From a virus: a stretch of 24,359 nucleotides of DNA. The notes below the pieces were generated by a model that was not told the DNA's origin, made no database searches, and saw nothing but the letters and a program-made list of their open reading frames with translations. Shown piece by piece: positions 7,074 to 13,174 of this stretch. The position numbers and the translations under genes are program-made. Numbering within the stretch: position 1 is the stretch's first letter; every line of letters begins with the position of its first letter. The stretch spans positions 1-24,359 of the IMG/VR virus record IMGVR_UViG_3300037189_006833; one strand, 5' to 3'.

Positions 7074-7250
7074 ATGGCACATGAAGCTGAGTTTAATAAC
7101 ATGGAAAAGCTGTTCGTTCGTTCGATCCAGCAATTTCCTCCTCGTGAACATTTCCTAGTTCGCGCAACTAAGATTACTGCAAAGTATGTTACGATTGCTG
7201 CATGTCTGGGGGTTGCGGTCATGGGTCTAACGGTATGGTTGGGGCAGTAA
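7074..7250 (+). CDS. small single-pass membrane protein
   Basis: 58 residues from ATG 7074, chosen because GGAG (7061-7064) is well placed; an upstream in-frame ATG at 7059 overlaps the previous gene and has no ribosome-binding site. A charged N-terminal half (FNNMEKLFVRSIQQFPPREH) is followed by one hydrophobic helix near the end (YVTIAACLGVAVMGLTVWLG) with positive residues before it, predicting N-in topology. An early-expressed inner-membrane microprotein; possible roles such as immunity or host takeover are guesses. Confidence 0.65.
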   Translation: MAHEAEFNNMEKLFVRSIQQFPPREHFLVRATKITAKYVTIAACLGVAVMGLTVWLGQ

Positions 7251-7251
7251 G

Positions 7252-7608
7252 ATGACTGAAGTTCTTGATGTAGATGACACGGTATGGCTCAATCCAGCTA
7301 AGGTGGCTAAAGTCTTTGGTCCATATGCTGATCGACCAGACGAGGAAGTTTGGTATGAAGTAGACTGGCACATTATGAATGACATGTATATGAGCGTCAG
7401 ACTCCCCGCTAGCCAAATTCATCACTATGAGCGTACTTCTGAACCAAAACTGAAAATTGGTGAAAAGGCTATCTGGGTAAGTCACACCGAAGGTGAGGAT
7501 GACGAAGAGGTTATCGTGAATTATATCGGACTATCTGAAGCTGTAGTCCAAAGTGCAAATCTTAGAGAATATTTCGTCGAGCTTAAAAATCTGAAGGCGG
7601 TGAGGTAA
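7252..7608 (+). CDS. hypothetical protein
   Basis: 118 residues, acidic, rich in predicted beta strand: DDTVWLNPAKVAKVF near the N-terminus and KIGEKAIWVSHTEG in the middle suggest two similar barrel-like halves. No catalytic motif recognised. It starts one base after the previous stop and ends 3 nt before the phosphatase, so it belongs to the same transcript. Confidence 0.65.
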   Translation: MTEVLDVDDTVWLNPAKVAKVFGPYADRPDEEVWYEVDWHIMNDMYMSVRLPASQIHHYERTSEPKLKIGEKAIWVSHTEGEDDEEVIVNYIGLSEAVVQSANLREYFVELKNLKAVR

Positions 7609-7611
7609 TGG

Positions 7612-8298
7612 ATGAAACGTAAACTTACATATGCAATAGGTGACATTCATGGGCATCTCAATTCTCTAATACAGCTACTAGATCATATTGAGGCTCATCG
7701 TCAGTCTTGTGATGCAGAAGCCACTATTATCTGTGTAGGCGATTACGTTGATCGTGGCCCTAACAGTAAGGGTGTCATAGAACTCCTCATGAAGAAGCAA
7801 TCAGAAAAGTTCATCTGTCTGATGGGTAACCATGAGAATATGTTTCTGAATGCTATGGTTGATGATAGAGATATGTCATACTACATCTACCCGGATAATG
7901 GTGGACATGAGACGCTGAAAAGCTACGACTTTGCAGTTGACCCAGATCACCTACTATGGTTATCTGGGTTACCATTCATGCATCAAGATGAGCATCGCGT
8001 CTACGTCCATGCGGGAATCGATCCATGGGTAGAACTGAAGGACCAACAGCCTGAAGTTTGTATGTGGATCAGAGATAAATTTTTACGTGCAGATGGTACT
8101 TCGTTCCAAAAGCATGTGGTCCATGGTCATACTCCGTACCATCATGGTAAGCAGGATTTCATTAAGCCCGAACTTCTACCACATAGAACAAATTTAGATA
8201 CTGGAGTTTGTTTTGGTGGACTATTGACCGCCGCAGTATTCGATGATACTATTCCAAATGGACCAATCACTTACTTTCAAGTTGCAGGAGATTTATAA
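7612..8298 (+). CDS. Serine/threonine protein phosphatase, lambda-phosphatase type
   Basis: Metal-dependent phosphoesterase of the PPP family. In order: GDIHG (10-14), GDYVDRG (43-49), GNHE (72-75), HAGID and GHTPYH toward the C-terminus. All expected metal ligands (D11, H13, D44, N73, two later His) are present. The 228 residues are close to lambda phosphatase (221). ATG 7612 is preceded by GAGG (7602-7605); another ATG at 7608 is out of frame and short. Likely early-expressed. The substrate is unknown; phage members act on phospho-Ser/Thr/Tyr proteins. A stem (7940-7947 with 7962-7969, inner ACC/GGT) lies in the gene. The stop overlaps the next start (TAATG). Confidence 0.93.
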   Translation: MKRKLTYAIGDIHGHLNSLIQLLDHIEAHRQSCDAEATIICVGDYVDRGPNSKGVIELLMKKQSEKFICLMGNHENMFLNAMVDDRDMSYYIYPDNGGHETLKSYDFAVDPDHLLWLSGLPFMHQDEHRVYVHAGIDPWVELKDQQPEVCMWIRDKFLRADGTSFQKHVVHGHTPYHHGKQDFIKPELLPHRTNLDTGVCFGGLLTAAVFDDTIPNGPITYFQVAGDL

Positions 8299-8537
8299 TG
8301 AGTTCTGATAAGCAGCTAAACTATGAAGAAACTGTCGTAGTTCAAAATACGGTTGAACTCTCACAAGAGATGCTTGATCTAGTTTTCCAACACGTACAGA
8401 CACAGGGATCAAATGATCCACACCTCACCCCTATGGTTGCTGCATCATTTGCATCTGCTATTGCAGTCCTTTCGGCACTGATCCCCGGTTTCCGTGAGAC
8501 CTTTGATAAAATGATGGGAACTATCCCAAAGATGTAA
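8298..8537 (+). CDS. small hypothetical protein
   Basis: 79 residues, start in the phosphatase stop with GGAG upstream. A polar N-terminal half ends in HLTPMVAASF, then a hydrophobic helix SAIAVLSALIPGF and an amphipathic end (RETFDKMMGTIPKM). The helix is only about 15 residues, so membrane insertion is uncertain. No family recognised. Confidence 0.65.
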   Translation: MSSDKQLNYEETVVVQNTVELSQEMLDLVFQHVQTQGSNDPHLTPMVAASFASAIAVLSALIPGFRETFDKMMGTIPKM

Positions 8538-8545
8538 GAATTATG

Positions 8546-8574
8546 TTTACATCATTATAGGAATGCGGTATAGT
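8546..8574 (+). promoter_or_regulatory. sigma70-like promoter for the deaminase gene
   Basis: TTTACA (8546-8551, 5/6), 17-bp spacer, TATAGT (8569-8574, 5/6). The -10 ends 6 nt before an ATG at 8581, so the expected first base of the RNA is the A of that ATG. Confidence 0.55.
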
Positions 8575-8580
8575 ACTCCC

Positions 8581-8994
8581 ATGATGACAAAACACGACAA
8601 ATACTTCTCGATTATCTCTAAGGCAGCCGAAGCGGTTGCTCCTGTAGGTAAACAGCGATTGGCTTCCATTCTTGTTTATAAGAATGAAATCATCGCTATG
8701 GGATATAATCAACGTAAGTCTCATCCGTTCCAGAAGAAATATGGAACGGATGAGCAGTGTATCTATTTGCATAGCGAAGTAGATTGTATTCGAAATGCTT
8801 TGCGAAGTGTGAGTCTGGACGTCCTGTCGAAATGCACCATGTATGTGTATCGCGCCAAGCATCCGGATTACCAACCAGATAAATATGTTGCTGGTCTAGC
8901 TAAGCCTTGTGCTGGTTGTCAGCGGTGTATTGCTCAGTTCGGCATCAAGAAGGTTTATTACTCGACTGATGACGGATCGTATGATATGTTGTAA
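8581..8994 (+). CDS. Cytidine/deoxycytidylate deaminase family protein
   Basis: Zinc-dependent deaminase, probably dCMP to dUMP, which would feed the ThyX at 23550. Numbered from ATG 8581: zinc and catalytic motif H64-S-E66, then PCAGC with C110 and C113 as zinc ligands. The proton-shuttle Glu and all three zinc ligands are present; the usual HAE is HSE here. About 137 residues, shorter than T4 Cd (193). The frame opens at ATG 8563, but AGGA touches that codon directly, so 8581 or 8584 is more likely; neither has a Shine-Dalgarno and the promoter points to a leaderless mRNA. A perfect 13-bp stem (8720-8732 with 8742-8754) lies inside. Confidence 0.85.
   Translation: MMTKHDKYFSIISKAAEAVAPVGKQRLASILVYKNEIIAMGYNQRKSHPFQKKYGTDEQCIYLHSEVDCIRNALRSVSLDVLSKCTMYVYRAKHPDYQPDKYVAGLAKPCAGCQRCIAQFGIKKVYYSTDDGSYDML
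8720..8754 (+). other. perfect 13-bp stem-loop inside the deaminase gene
   Basis: CTCATCCGTTCCA (8720-8732) pairs exactly with TGGAACGGATGAG (8742-8754) across a 9-nt loop. It encodes the loop segment before the catalytic motif (SHPFQKKYGTDEQ). It is a second perfect 13-bp intragenic stem in the window, like the one in gene 41. Function unknown. Confidence 0.85.
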
Positions 8995-8997
8995 TAT

Positions 8998-9072
8998 GCA
9001 CCTGTAGTTCAGGGGAAGAACGGCTGACTCTTAATCAGCGCGTCACAGGTTCGATTCCTGTCAGGTGTACCA
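8998..9072 (+). tRNA. tRNA-Lys (anticodon CUU)
   Basis: 75 nt including encoded CCA. Cloverleaf read by eye: acceptor GCACCTG with CAGGTGT (first pair G-U), D stem GTTC/GAAC, anticodon stem GCTGA/TCAGC with loop CTCTTAA (anticodon CTT), variable GCGTC, T stem ACAGG/CCTGT with TTCGATT, discriminator A, CCA. CUU reads only AAG, which is very frequent in neighbouring phage genes (runs of AAGAAG at 13.5-16.4 kb). It begins 3 nt after the deaminase stop, so it is probably co-transcribed and processed. Confidence 0.95.
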
Positions 9073-9117
9073 AACTTAACCATCATGTGGTAAAGATGAT
9101 TCTAGAAACTGATATTT

Positions 9118-9152
9118 TATAAATAGTTATATCAAACCTTCAAGGAGATATA
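9118..9152 (+). promoter_or_regulatory. late promoter plus RBS-masking hairpin before the homing endonuclease
   Basis: TATAAATA (9118-9125) is a perfect T4 late-promoter octamer. TATATC (9128-9133) can pair with GATATA (9147-9152), with CCT/AGG stacking inside, enclosing the Shine-Dalgarno AAGGAG for ATG 9155. Late RNA should start about 9131-9132, within the 5' arm, so only late RNA would escape the hairpin. The 80 bp between the tRNA and this site holds nothing else I recognise. Confidence 0.65.
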
Positions 9153-9154
9153 GC

Positions 9155-10060
9155 ATGATTTATGAATGTCTAGAGTGCAATAAATCACTCAATAAACTGA
9201 GTCAACATCTTAAGTATATCCATCAAATGAGTGGCATAGACTATTACAATAAACACTTTGGGATAAAACACTGCTTAAATTGCGATAATATTCCTACATT
9301 CCGTGGTGTTACTATAGGATATTTAACTTACTGTTGTATAGAGTGTCGAGATTCACACAATAAAGCAAGCGGAAAGTTAAAGGGAGTCAATAGCGGAAAG
9401 AAGCAATCAACTGAAACTATACAAAAAAGAATTGCGAATACTGATCAAAGTAGAAAGGAAAATACAAAGCAAAATACCATGTTGGCGAGATATGGTAAGA
9501 AATTTCATTGTTTTAATCCAGAATCTAGAAGTAAAAGAGTATCTGATTCACTTTCAGGTAAATCTCATACCAAAGAACACCACATAAAGGTAATTGAGTC
9601 GAAAAGGAAAAATAATACATTATTTCACTCAGAATCTACTAAACAGAAGATAAAAAATTCTATTAATATTTTGTATCAGTCAGATGATCCTCCAATGACA
9701 TTGAGTAAATTTGGGGCCGGAAATAAACATCACCATGGCTACTACAATAATTTTTACTTCAGGTCAAGTTGGGAATTGTTCTTCATAAAATATTGTCAGG
9801 ATAACGGTATAGAAATTATCTCTGCTGAATCCAAAGAATACCGAGTTAGATATGTTGACAATGAGAAACAAAGGTATTATTATCCAGATTATTATCTTCC
9901 GCGTTATGACATGATAGTAGAAATAAAACCAAAAAGTAGACTCGATGACAGTATCATTAAATTGAAAGCCGATGCTGCTAAATGCGTCTACAAAAACTAT
10001 AAAATAATAACAGAAGATGAATTAGCCAATTTAGACGACTTTTTTAGAACTGGAGATTAA
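9155..10060 (+). CDS. free-standing homing endonuclease (zinc finger, NUMOD-like, PD-(D/E)XK-like)
   Basis: 301 residues. N-terminal Cys/His pairs (YECLECNKS...HLKYIH, then HCLNCDN and CCIEC) look like two zinc-binding modules. A basic middle contains NUMOD3-like repeats (SGKSHTKEHHIKVIESKR and similar) typical of DNA-binding spacers in phage homing enzymes. The C-terminal domain has E207 (SSWELFF), PD at 244-245 and E256-I-K258, a PD-(D/E)XK-like nuclease core. AAA/ATA/AAT-rich codon use differs from the AAG-rich neighbours, a sign of transfer. Strong AAGGAG ribosome-binding site behind a hairpin and late promoter. It lies between a tRNA and a gene that lacks a normal start codon, consistent with insertion there. 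Confidence 0.85.
   Translation: MIYECLECNKSLNKLSQHLKYIHQMSGIDYYNKHFGIKHCLNCDNIPTFRGVTIGYLTYCCIECRDSHNKASGKLKGVNSGKKQSTETIQKRIANTDQSRKENTKQNTMLARYGKKFHCFNPESRSKRVSDSLSGKSHTKEHHIKVIESKRKNNTLFHSESTKQKIKNSINILYQSDDPPMTLSKFGAGNKHHHGYYNNFYFRSSWELFFIKYCQDNGIEIISAESKEYRVRYVDNEKQRYYYPDYYLPRYDMIVEIKPKSRLDDSIIKLKADAAKCVYKNYKIITEDELANLDDFFRTGD
9855..9883 (+). promoter_or_regulatory. possible sigma70-like promoter inside the endonuclease gene
   Basis: TTGACA (9855-9860), 17-bp spacer, TATTAT (9878-9883, 5/6). It could supply the gene at 10062 independently of the late promoter at 9118. The host gene is AT-rich, so chance is more likely here than for the other sites. Confidence 0.35.
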
Positions 10061-10061
10061 G

Positions 10062-10610
10062 ATTAATATTTTCTATGTGGACACCGACCCAGTAAAAGCT
10101 GCACAAGCTCTAGGAAATCCTCATATTTGCAAAATGCTGATTGAAAGTGCACAAATGCTTTCTACTGCCCATCGAATTCTTGACGGCAAAGAGTATATCG
10201 ACTCTAGCAGTGGACGTAAAATTAAACGATGGTCACTAGACGATAATCGAGAGCACATTCTATATAAGGCGACTCATATCAATCACCCAAGCAATGTTTG
10301 GGTGAGAACATCTGTAGAAAATTACCTATGGCTAGTCGAACACATGTTCGCCATAGGTGAGGAATATACCTATCGATATGGCAAACGACATAAGTCTATT
10401 GTCAATCTCGGTTATACTCTACAGTCCCCTCCATTCAATCTAAAATCTTATGACATGACTCAAATTCCGTCATGTATGCCAGAGGAATACATCCTCGGCT
10501 CTCAAGACCCGGTAGCCAACTACAGAAATTACTATAAATATGCAAAGGTAAATATGCACACTTGGAAGAACCGAACTCCTCCAACATGGCTCAACATTAA
10601 GGATGATTAA
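10062..10610 (+). CDS. conserved phage protein with atypical start (ATT or GTG)
   Basis: About 182 residues. I recall similar phage proteins beginning M-x-(I/V)-F-Y-V-D-x-DP, then AAxxL...KM..E.AQ.L.TAHR and ending YRxYY...W.NR.PPxW; this protein has all of these (DPVKAAQALG, ESAQMLSTAH, YRNYYKYAKV, WKNRTPPTW). It faintly resembles pyrimidine-dimer glycosylase-like folds, but no function is known to me. The first conserved strand is encoded upstream of the only canonical start, GTG 10077. GGAG (10052-10055) is 6 nt from ATT 10062, giving (M)NIFYVDTDP; the codon before is AAG, one base from ATG. The endonuclease ends at 10060. Several strong stem-loops lie inside, and a TATAAATA lies near the 3' end. 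Confidence 0.75.
   Translation: MNIFYVDTDPVKAAQALGNPHICKMLIESAQMLSTAHRILDGKEYIDSSSGRKIKRWSLDDNREHILYKATHINHPSNVWVRTSVENYLWLVEHMFAIGEEYTYRYGKRHKSIVNLGYTLQSPPFNLKSYDMTQIPSCMPEEYILGSQDPVANYRNYYKYAKVNMHTWKNRTPPTWLNIKDD
10283..10358 (+). other. two consecutive stem-loops inside the 10062 gene
   Basis: First: TCACCCAA (10283-10290) with TTGGGTGA (10298-10305), 7-nt loop. Second: ACCTATGG (10324-10331) with CCATAGGT (10351-10358), enclosing CGAAC/GTTCG (10337-10341 with 10346-10350) and a 4-nt loop, so 13 pairs with one 5-nt bulge. A third 7-bp stem (10453-10459 with 10469-10475) follows. Function unknown. Confidence 0.7.
10533..10540 (+). promoter_or_regulatory. late promoter octamer inside the 10062 gene
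   Basis: A perfect TATAAATA, 70 nt before the ATG of the metallophosphoesterase gene at 10610. RNA would begin about 10546. It lies in a coding region (residues YYKYAK), so chance cannot be excluded. Confidence 0.4.
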
Positions 10611-12247
10611 TGACTGAAATTACAACAATTGATCAAGTACGTGAATTAGAATATAGTGAACTACTAAAACTAATCGAAAAACATGGCTCTCAAAATAAAT
10701 TAGCTGAATTTCTCGGTGTATCCAGAAAGGCGATTTATAGAGTCATCAAGCGAGCAAGCACAGAAGTACTACAACATCGACCCGCACCAGAAGCAATTAT
10801 TCAAAGAGTCGATAGTGGTATCCGTAGATTCATTTTAACGGCTGCTCAGGATCGAACTGTAGTACATGAAGGGTTCTTACAGAACATTGAAGCTTATCGT
10901 GACTGGCTGTCTCAGACTGGACCTTGCGATATCTATATCTCTGGATTCACATATGGCACAAGAGTATTAGGTCAAGAGTCTAATGCACAAAAGGATACTG
11001 CCATTTATGATGAACGAGTGGAAAAATATTTAAATAATAATCGGGTTCGACTTGGTGATCGAATCGACTGGTGTGGCGAGATGAACACATGGCCTACAGC
11101 GGTTACTCCACTGTCAGGATTTGAATCCTACACTCAACATCGTTGGGGTATTTTCCCACACACTAAAGTTCAACTTAAATCAGTTGCAACGATGAAGAAT
11201 GAGCCCGCTAAGATTATTATGACGACTGGTGCCATCACCAAACCTAATTATATTCAAAGAAAAGCCGGGATCAAGGCATCCTTCCATCACATTATTGGTG
11301 CAGTTCTGGTTGAAATTTCAGCGGATGGCACATTCTTTGCTCGACATTTAGCGGCTGAAGAAGATGGATCATTCTGTGATCTAGACCGGATAGTCTACAA
11401 TGGGCAAGTAACTTGTGGTAATAGAGTAGAAGCTATCAACTGGGGAGACATCCATGTGGCTCAGATGGACAAAGAAATCGTATTCAAGAGCTTTGGCATT
11501 CGAATGTTCAATTCATACCCCGACCAAGCTATCACTGCAGATTCTCAATCGTCAATGCTAGATGATCTACAGCCAAAGTATCAATTCTTCCATGATGTTG
11601 CTGACTTCCAATCTAGAAACCATCACAACATTAAAGACCCACATCACATGTTCAAGCTATTCATTGAGGGTAGTGATTCGGTAGAAGAAGAATTGTCTGA
11701 TGTGGCACTATTCTTGAGTATGACTAAGCGTCCGTGGTGTAAATCTGTGGTAGTAGAATCCAATCATGACCTTGCACTGAATAAGTGGCTGAAGTATGCA
11801 GATCATAGACTTGATCCACCTAATGCTAGGTTCTGGCTAGAATGCTCACTTGAGGTCTATAAGGCGATTGAACGAAGAGAGAATGACTTCTCCATCTTCC
11901 ACCACACAGTCAAGAGATTGACAGATGATCCACTTGACGATGTGTTATTCCTCAAGACAGATCAAAGCTTCAGAGTTTTGGATATCGAGAAGGGCCTCCA
12001 TGGACATAATGGTGCTAATGGTGGTCGAGGATCAAGTCTAACATTCTCTAAGATCGGCTCTAAGTGCACTACAGGGCATACGCATACTCCAGCTATCACT
12101 GATGGAGCATATACGTCTGGTACCAAGTCTAAACTCGATCTAGGGTACAATCTTGGTCTATCGTCATGGTCGCACTCTGACGTCGTGACATTATCTAATG
12201 GTAAGCGTCAGATCATCACATGGAACAACGGAAAGTATCGACTATAA
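10610..12247 (+). CDS. HTH plus metallophosphoesterase protein, T5 A1-like
   Basis: 545 residues. Residues 20-50 form a helix-turn-helix (GSQNKLAEFLGVSRKAIYRV). The rest reads as a calcineurin-like phosphoesterase: an early strand CDIYISGFTYG (about 105-115), then WGDIHVAQ (about 283-290), VVESNHDLALNKWL (about 380-393) and GHTHTP (about 486-491), matching the GDxH, GNHD-like and GHTH motifs. I recall this architecture from the A1 protein of phage T5, needed for host DNA degradation and completion of DNA transfer and said to be Mre11-like; assignment is by memory, so the role here is tentative. A DNA nuclease is most likely. The start overlaps the previous stop (TAATG). A late octamer lies 70 nt upstream. 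Confidence 0.75.
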   Translation: MTEITTIDQVRELEYSELLKLIEKHGSQNKLAEFLGVSRKAIYRVIKRASTEVLQHRPAPEAIIQRVDSGIRRFILTAAQDRTVVHEGFLQNIEAYRDWLSQTGPCDIYISGFTYGTRVLGQESNAQKDTAIYDERVEKYLNNNRVRLGDRIDWCGEMNTWPTAVTPLSGFESYTQHRWGIFPHTKVQLKSVATMKNEPAKIIMTTGAITKPNYIQRKAGIKASFHHIIGAVLVEISADGTFFARHLAAEEDGSFCDLDRIVYNGQVTCGNRVEAINWGDIHVAQMDKEIVFKSFGIRMFNSYPDQAITADSQSSMLDDLQPKYQFFHDVADFQSRNHHNIKDPHHMFKLFIEGSDSVEEELSDVALFLSMTKRPWCKSVVVESNHDLALNKWLKYADHRLDPPNARFWLECSLEVYKAIERRENDFSIFHHTVKRLTDDPLDDVLFLKTDQSFRVLDIEKGLHGHNGANGGRGSSLTFSKIGSKCTTGHTHTPAITDGAYTSGTKSKLDLGYNLGLSSWSHSDVVTLSNGKRQIITWNNGKYRL

Positions 12248-12273
12248 TAAATACTCCTATATGAGGAGTATTT
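12246..12273 (+). promoter_or_regulatory. late promoter overlapping an RBS-sequestering hairpin
   Basis: AATAAATA (12246-12253) matches 7 of 8 bases of the T4 late octamer. AAATACTCCT (12249-12258) and AGGAGTATTT (12264-12273) form a perfect 10-bp stem with a 5-nt loop; the right arm holds the Shine-Dalgarno AGGAG for ATG 12276. A late start about 12259-12260 falls in the loop, so late RNA lacks the left arm and is translatable, while read-through RNA from 10610 is masked. The layout parallels that reported for the T4 lysozyme gene e. Confidence 0.75.
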
Positions 12274-12275
12274 CA

Positions 12276-12950
12276 ATGATTTCATTTACCGAATTTCTAA
12301 AAGAAGGTGTACATGATCCTTCAATATTTAAAGCCGTATTCATGGCAGGAGGTCCCGGTTCCGGGAAGTCATTTATTGTAGGTAACACTGCACTAAAGCA
12401 AATGGGGTTCAAGTTAATTAATTCTGATATCGCGTTTGAACGTGAATTGAAGAAGGCTAACTTGGCCCCTACTCCGTCTAACATCTCTTCTCCGAGAGGT
12501 CAGGCACTTCGAAATAAATCTAAGCATACAACTGGAAATATTAAAGAGCTTGCACTAACGGGTAGATTAGGATTAGTGATCGACGGTACCGGTAGAGATT
12601 ACGAGCATATCAGATCACAGAAAGTTAATCTTGAACATCTTGGATATGAAACTATGATGGTATTCGTCAATACCAATCTTGAGACTGCTCAGTTCAGAAA
12701 TAATATGCGGGAACGATCATTGGATAATAAAATGGTCGAAAAGATGTGGACTGACGTCCAGAACAACCTTGGAAAGTTCCAACAATTATTTAGCCATAGA
12801 CTTGTCATCATCGATAACAATGAAAATTCTGATGTCAAGGCTCAGACGAATAGAGCATACAAATATATTCTCAACTGGTCTAAGCAGACTCCGAAGAATG
12901 AAATTGCCCAAAAGTGGATCAAGAATCAAAATCATATAAATAAAGGGTAG
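12276..12950 (+). CDS. P-loop kinase with capsid-targeting-like N-terminus
   Basis: 224 residues. Walker A GGPGSGKS (25-32), then LINSDIAFE (D51) and LVIDGTGRD (D103), the pattern of zeta-toxin/kinase-type P-loop proteins that phosphorylate small molecules or proteins; the substrate is unknown. ATG 12276 is chosen over the in-frame ATG 12198, which would lie inside the previous gene, because AGGAG (12264-12268) is 7 nt away and the hairpin/promoter targets it. The N-terminus MISFTEFLKEG resembles the T4 internal-protein targeting peptide MKTYQEFIAEA, with LKE-G matching a gp21 prohead protease site. If correct, the kinase is packed in the head and injected. A late octamer lies at its 3' end. 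Confidence 0.8.
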   Translation: MISFTEFLKEGVHDPSIFKAVFMAGGPGSGKSFIVGNTALKQMGFKLINSDIAFERELKKANLAPTPSNISSPRGQALRNKSKHTTGNIKELALTGRLGLVIDGTGRDYEHIRSQKVNLEHLGYETMMVFVNTNLETAQFRNNMRERSLDNKMVEKMWTDVQNNLGKFQQLFSHRLVIIDNNENSDVKAQTNRAYKYILNWSKQTPKNEIAQKWIKNQNHINKG

Positions 12951-12964
12951 GAAATATTTCCTAC
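12935..12964 (+). promoter_or_regulatory. late promoter and 18-bp palindrome
   Basis: A perfect TATAAATA (12935-12942) in the last codons of the kinase gene, followed by the perfect palindrome GTAGGAAATATTTCCTAC (12947-12964, 7-bp stem with ATAT loop) spanning the stop codon. Late RNA would start about 12948 and so carry the hairpin at its very 5' end, which could protect it from decay. No T-run follows. It would transcribe the small ORF at 13023 and probably the genes after it. Confidence 0.65.
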
Positions 12965-13022
12965 TAAATGATTAAGGCCAAGGCAAACTCATTTATAACG
13001 GATCAGTCTTAGGAAAACTCCG

Positions 13023-13169
13023 ATGTATAGTAAGTTTATTAGTAATACCCAGCGACCAACATTTTCTTCTCCCAAACTAAACGATGTCGTAGGAGAATGG
13101 TTTGCTTTGACCCTAGTCATTTGTAGTCTCTGCTTAATCAGCACGAGACTTTTTTATTTTAAGGGGTAA
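13023..13169 (+). CDS. 48-residue putative membrane protein
   Basis: Starts MYSKFISNTQRPTFSS; residues 25-46 form one hydrophobic helix (WFALTLVICSLCLIS followed by TRLFYFKG). The Shine-Dalgarno AGGAAAA at 13011 is 8 nt from the ATG. The stop is 5 nt before the next start, suggesting coupling. The positive C-terminal flank (TR...K) suggests the C-end may stay in the cytoplasm. No family recognised. Its last 15 codons coincide with a terminator-like hairpin, so either the ORF or the terminator may be spurious, or transcription ends inside the gene. The 70 bp before the ATG hold only the leader. Confidence 0.5.
   Translation: MYSKFISNTQRPTFSSPKLNDVVGEWFALTLVICSLCLISTRLFYFKG
13125..13160 (+). 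terminator. Rho-independent terminator-like hairpin
   Basis: AGTCTC+TGCT (13125-13134) pairs with AGCA (13140-13143) and GAGACT (13145-13150), a 10-bp stem with one bulged C and a 5-nt loop, followed by TTTTTTATTTT. It lies 200 nt after the late promoter at 12935, so a short RNA of about 205 nt may be made. It overlaps the 3' end of the 13023 ORF. Confidence 0.6.
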
Positions 13170-13174
13170 GGTTT

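Noticed and set aside
8224-8246. TTGACC-N17-TACTAT before the 8298 gene (and a similar match at 20030)
   Set aside because: Both -35 and -10 are imperfect (5/6 and 4/6); likely chance in coding sequence.
13111-13120. TTTGCTTTGA resembling a T4 MotA box
   Set aside because: No acceptable -10 at the expected distance, and there is no evidence in the window that the phage has MotA.
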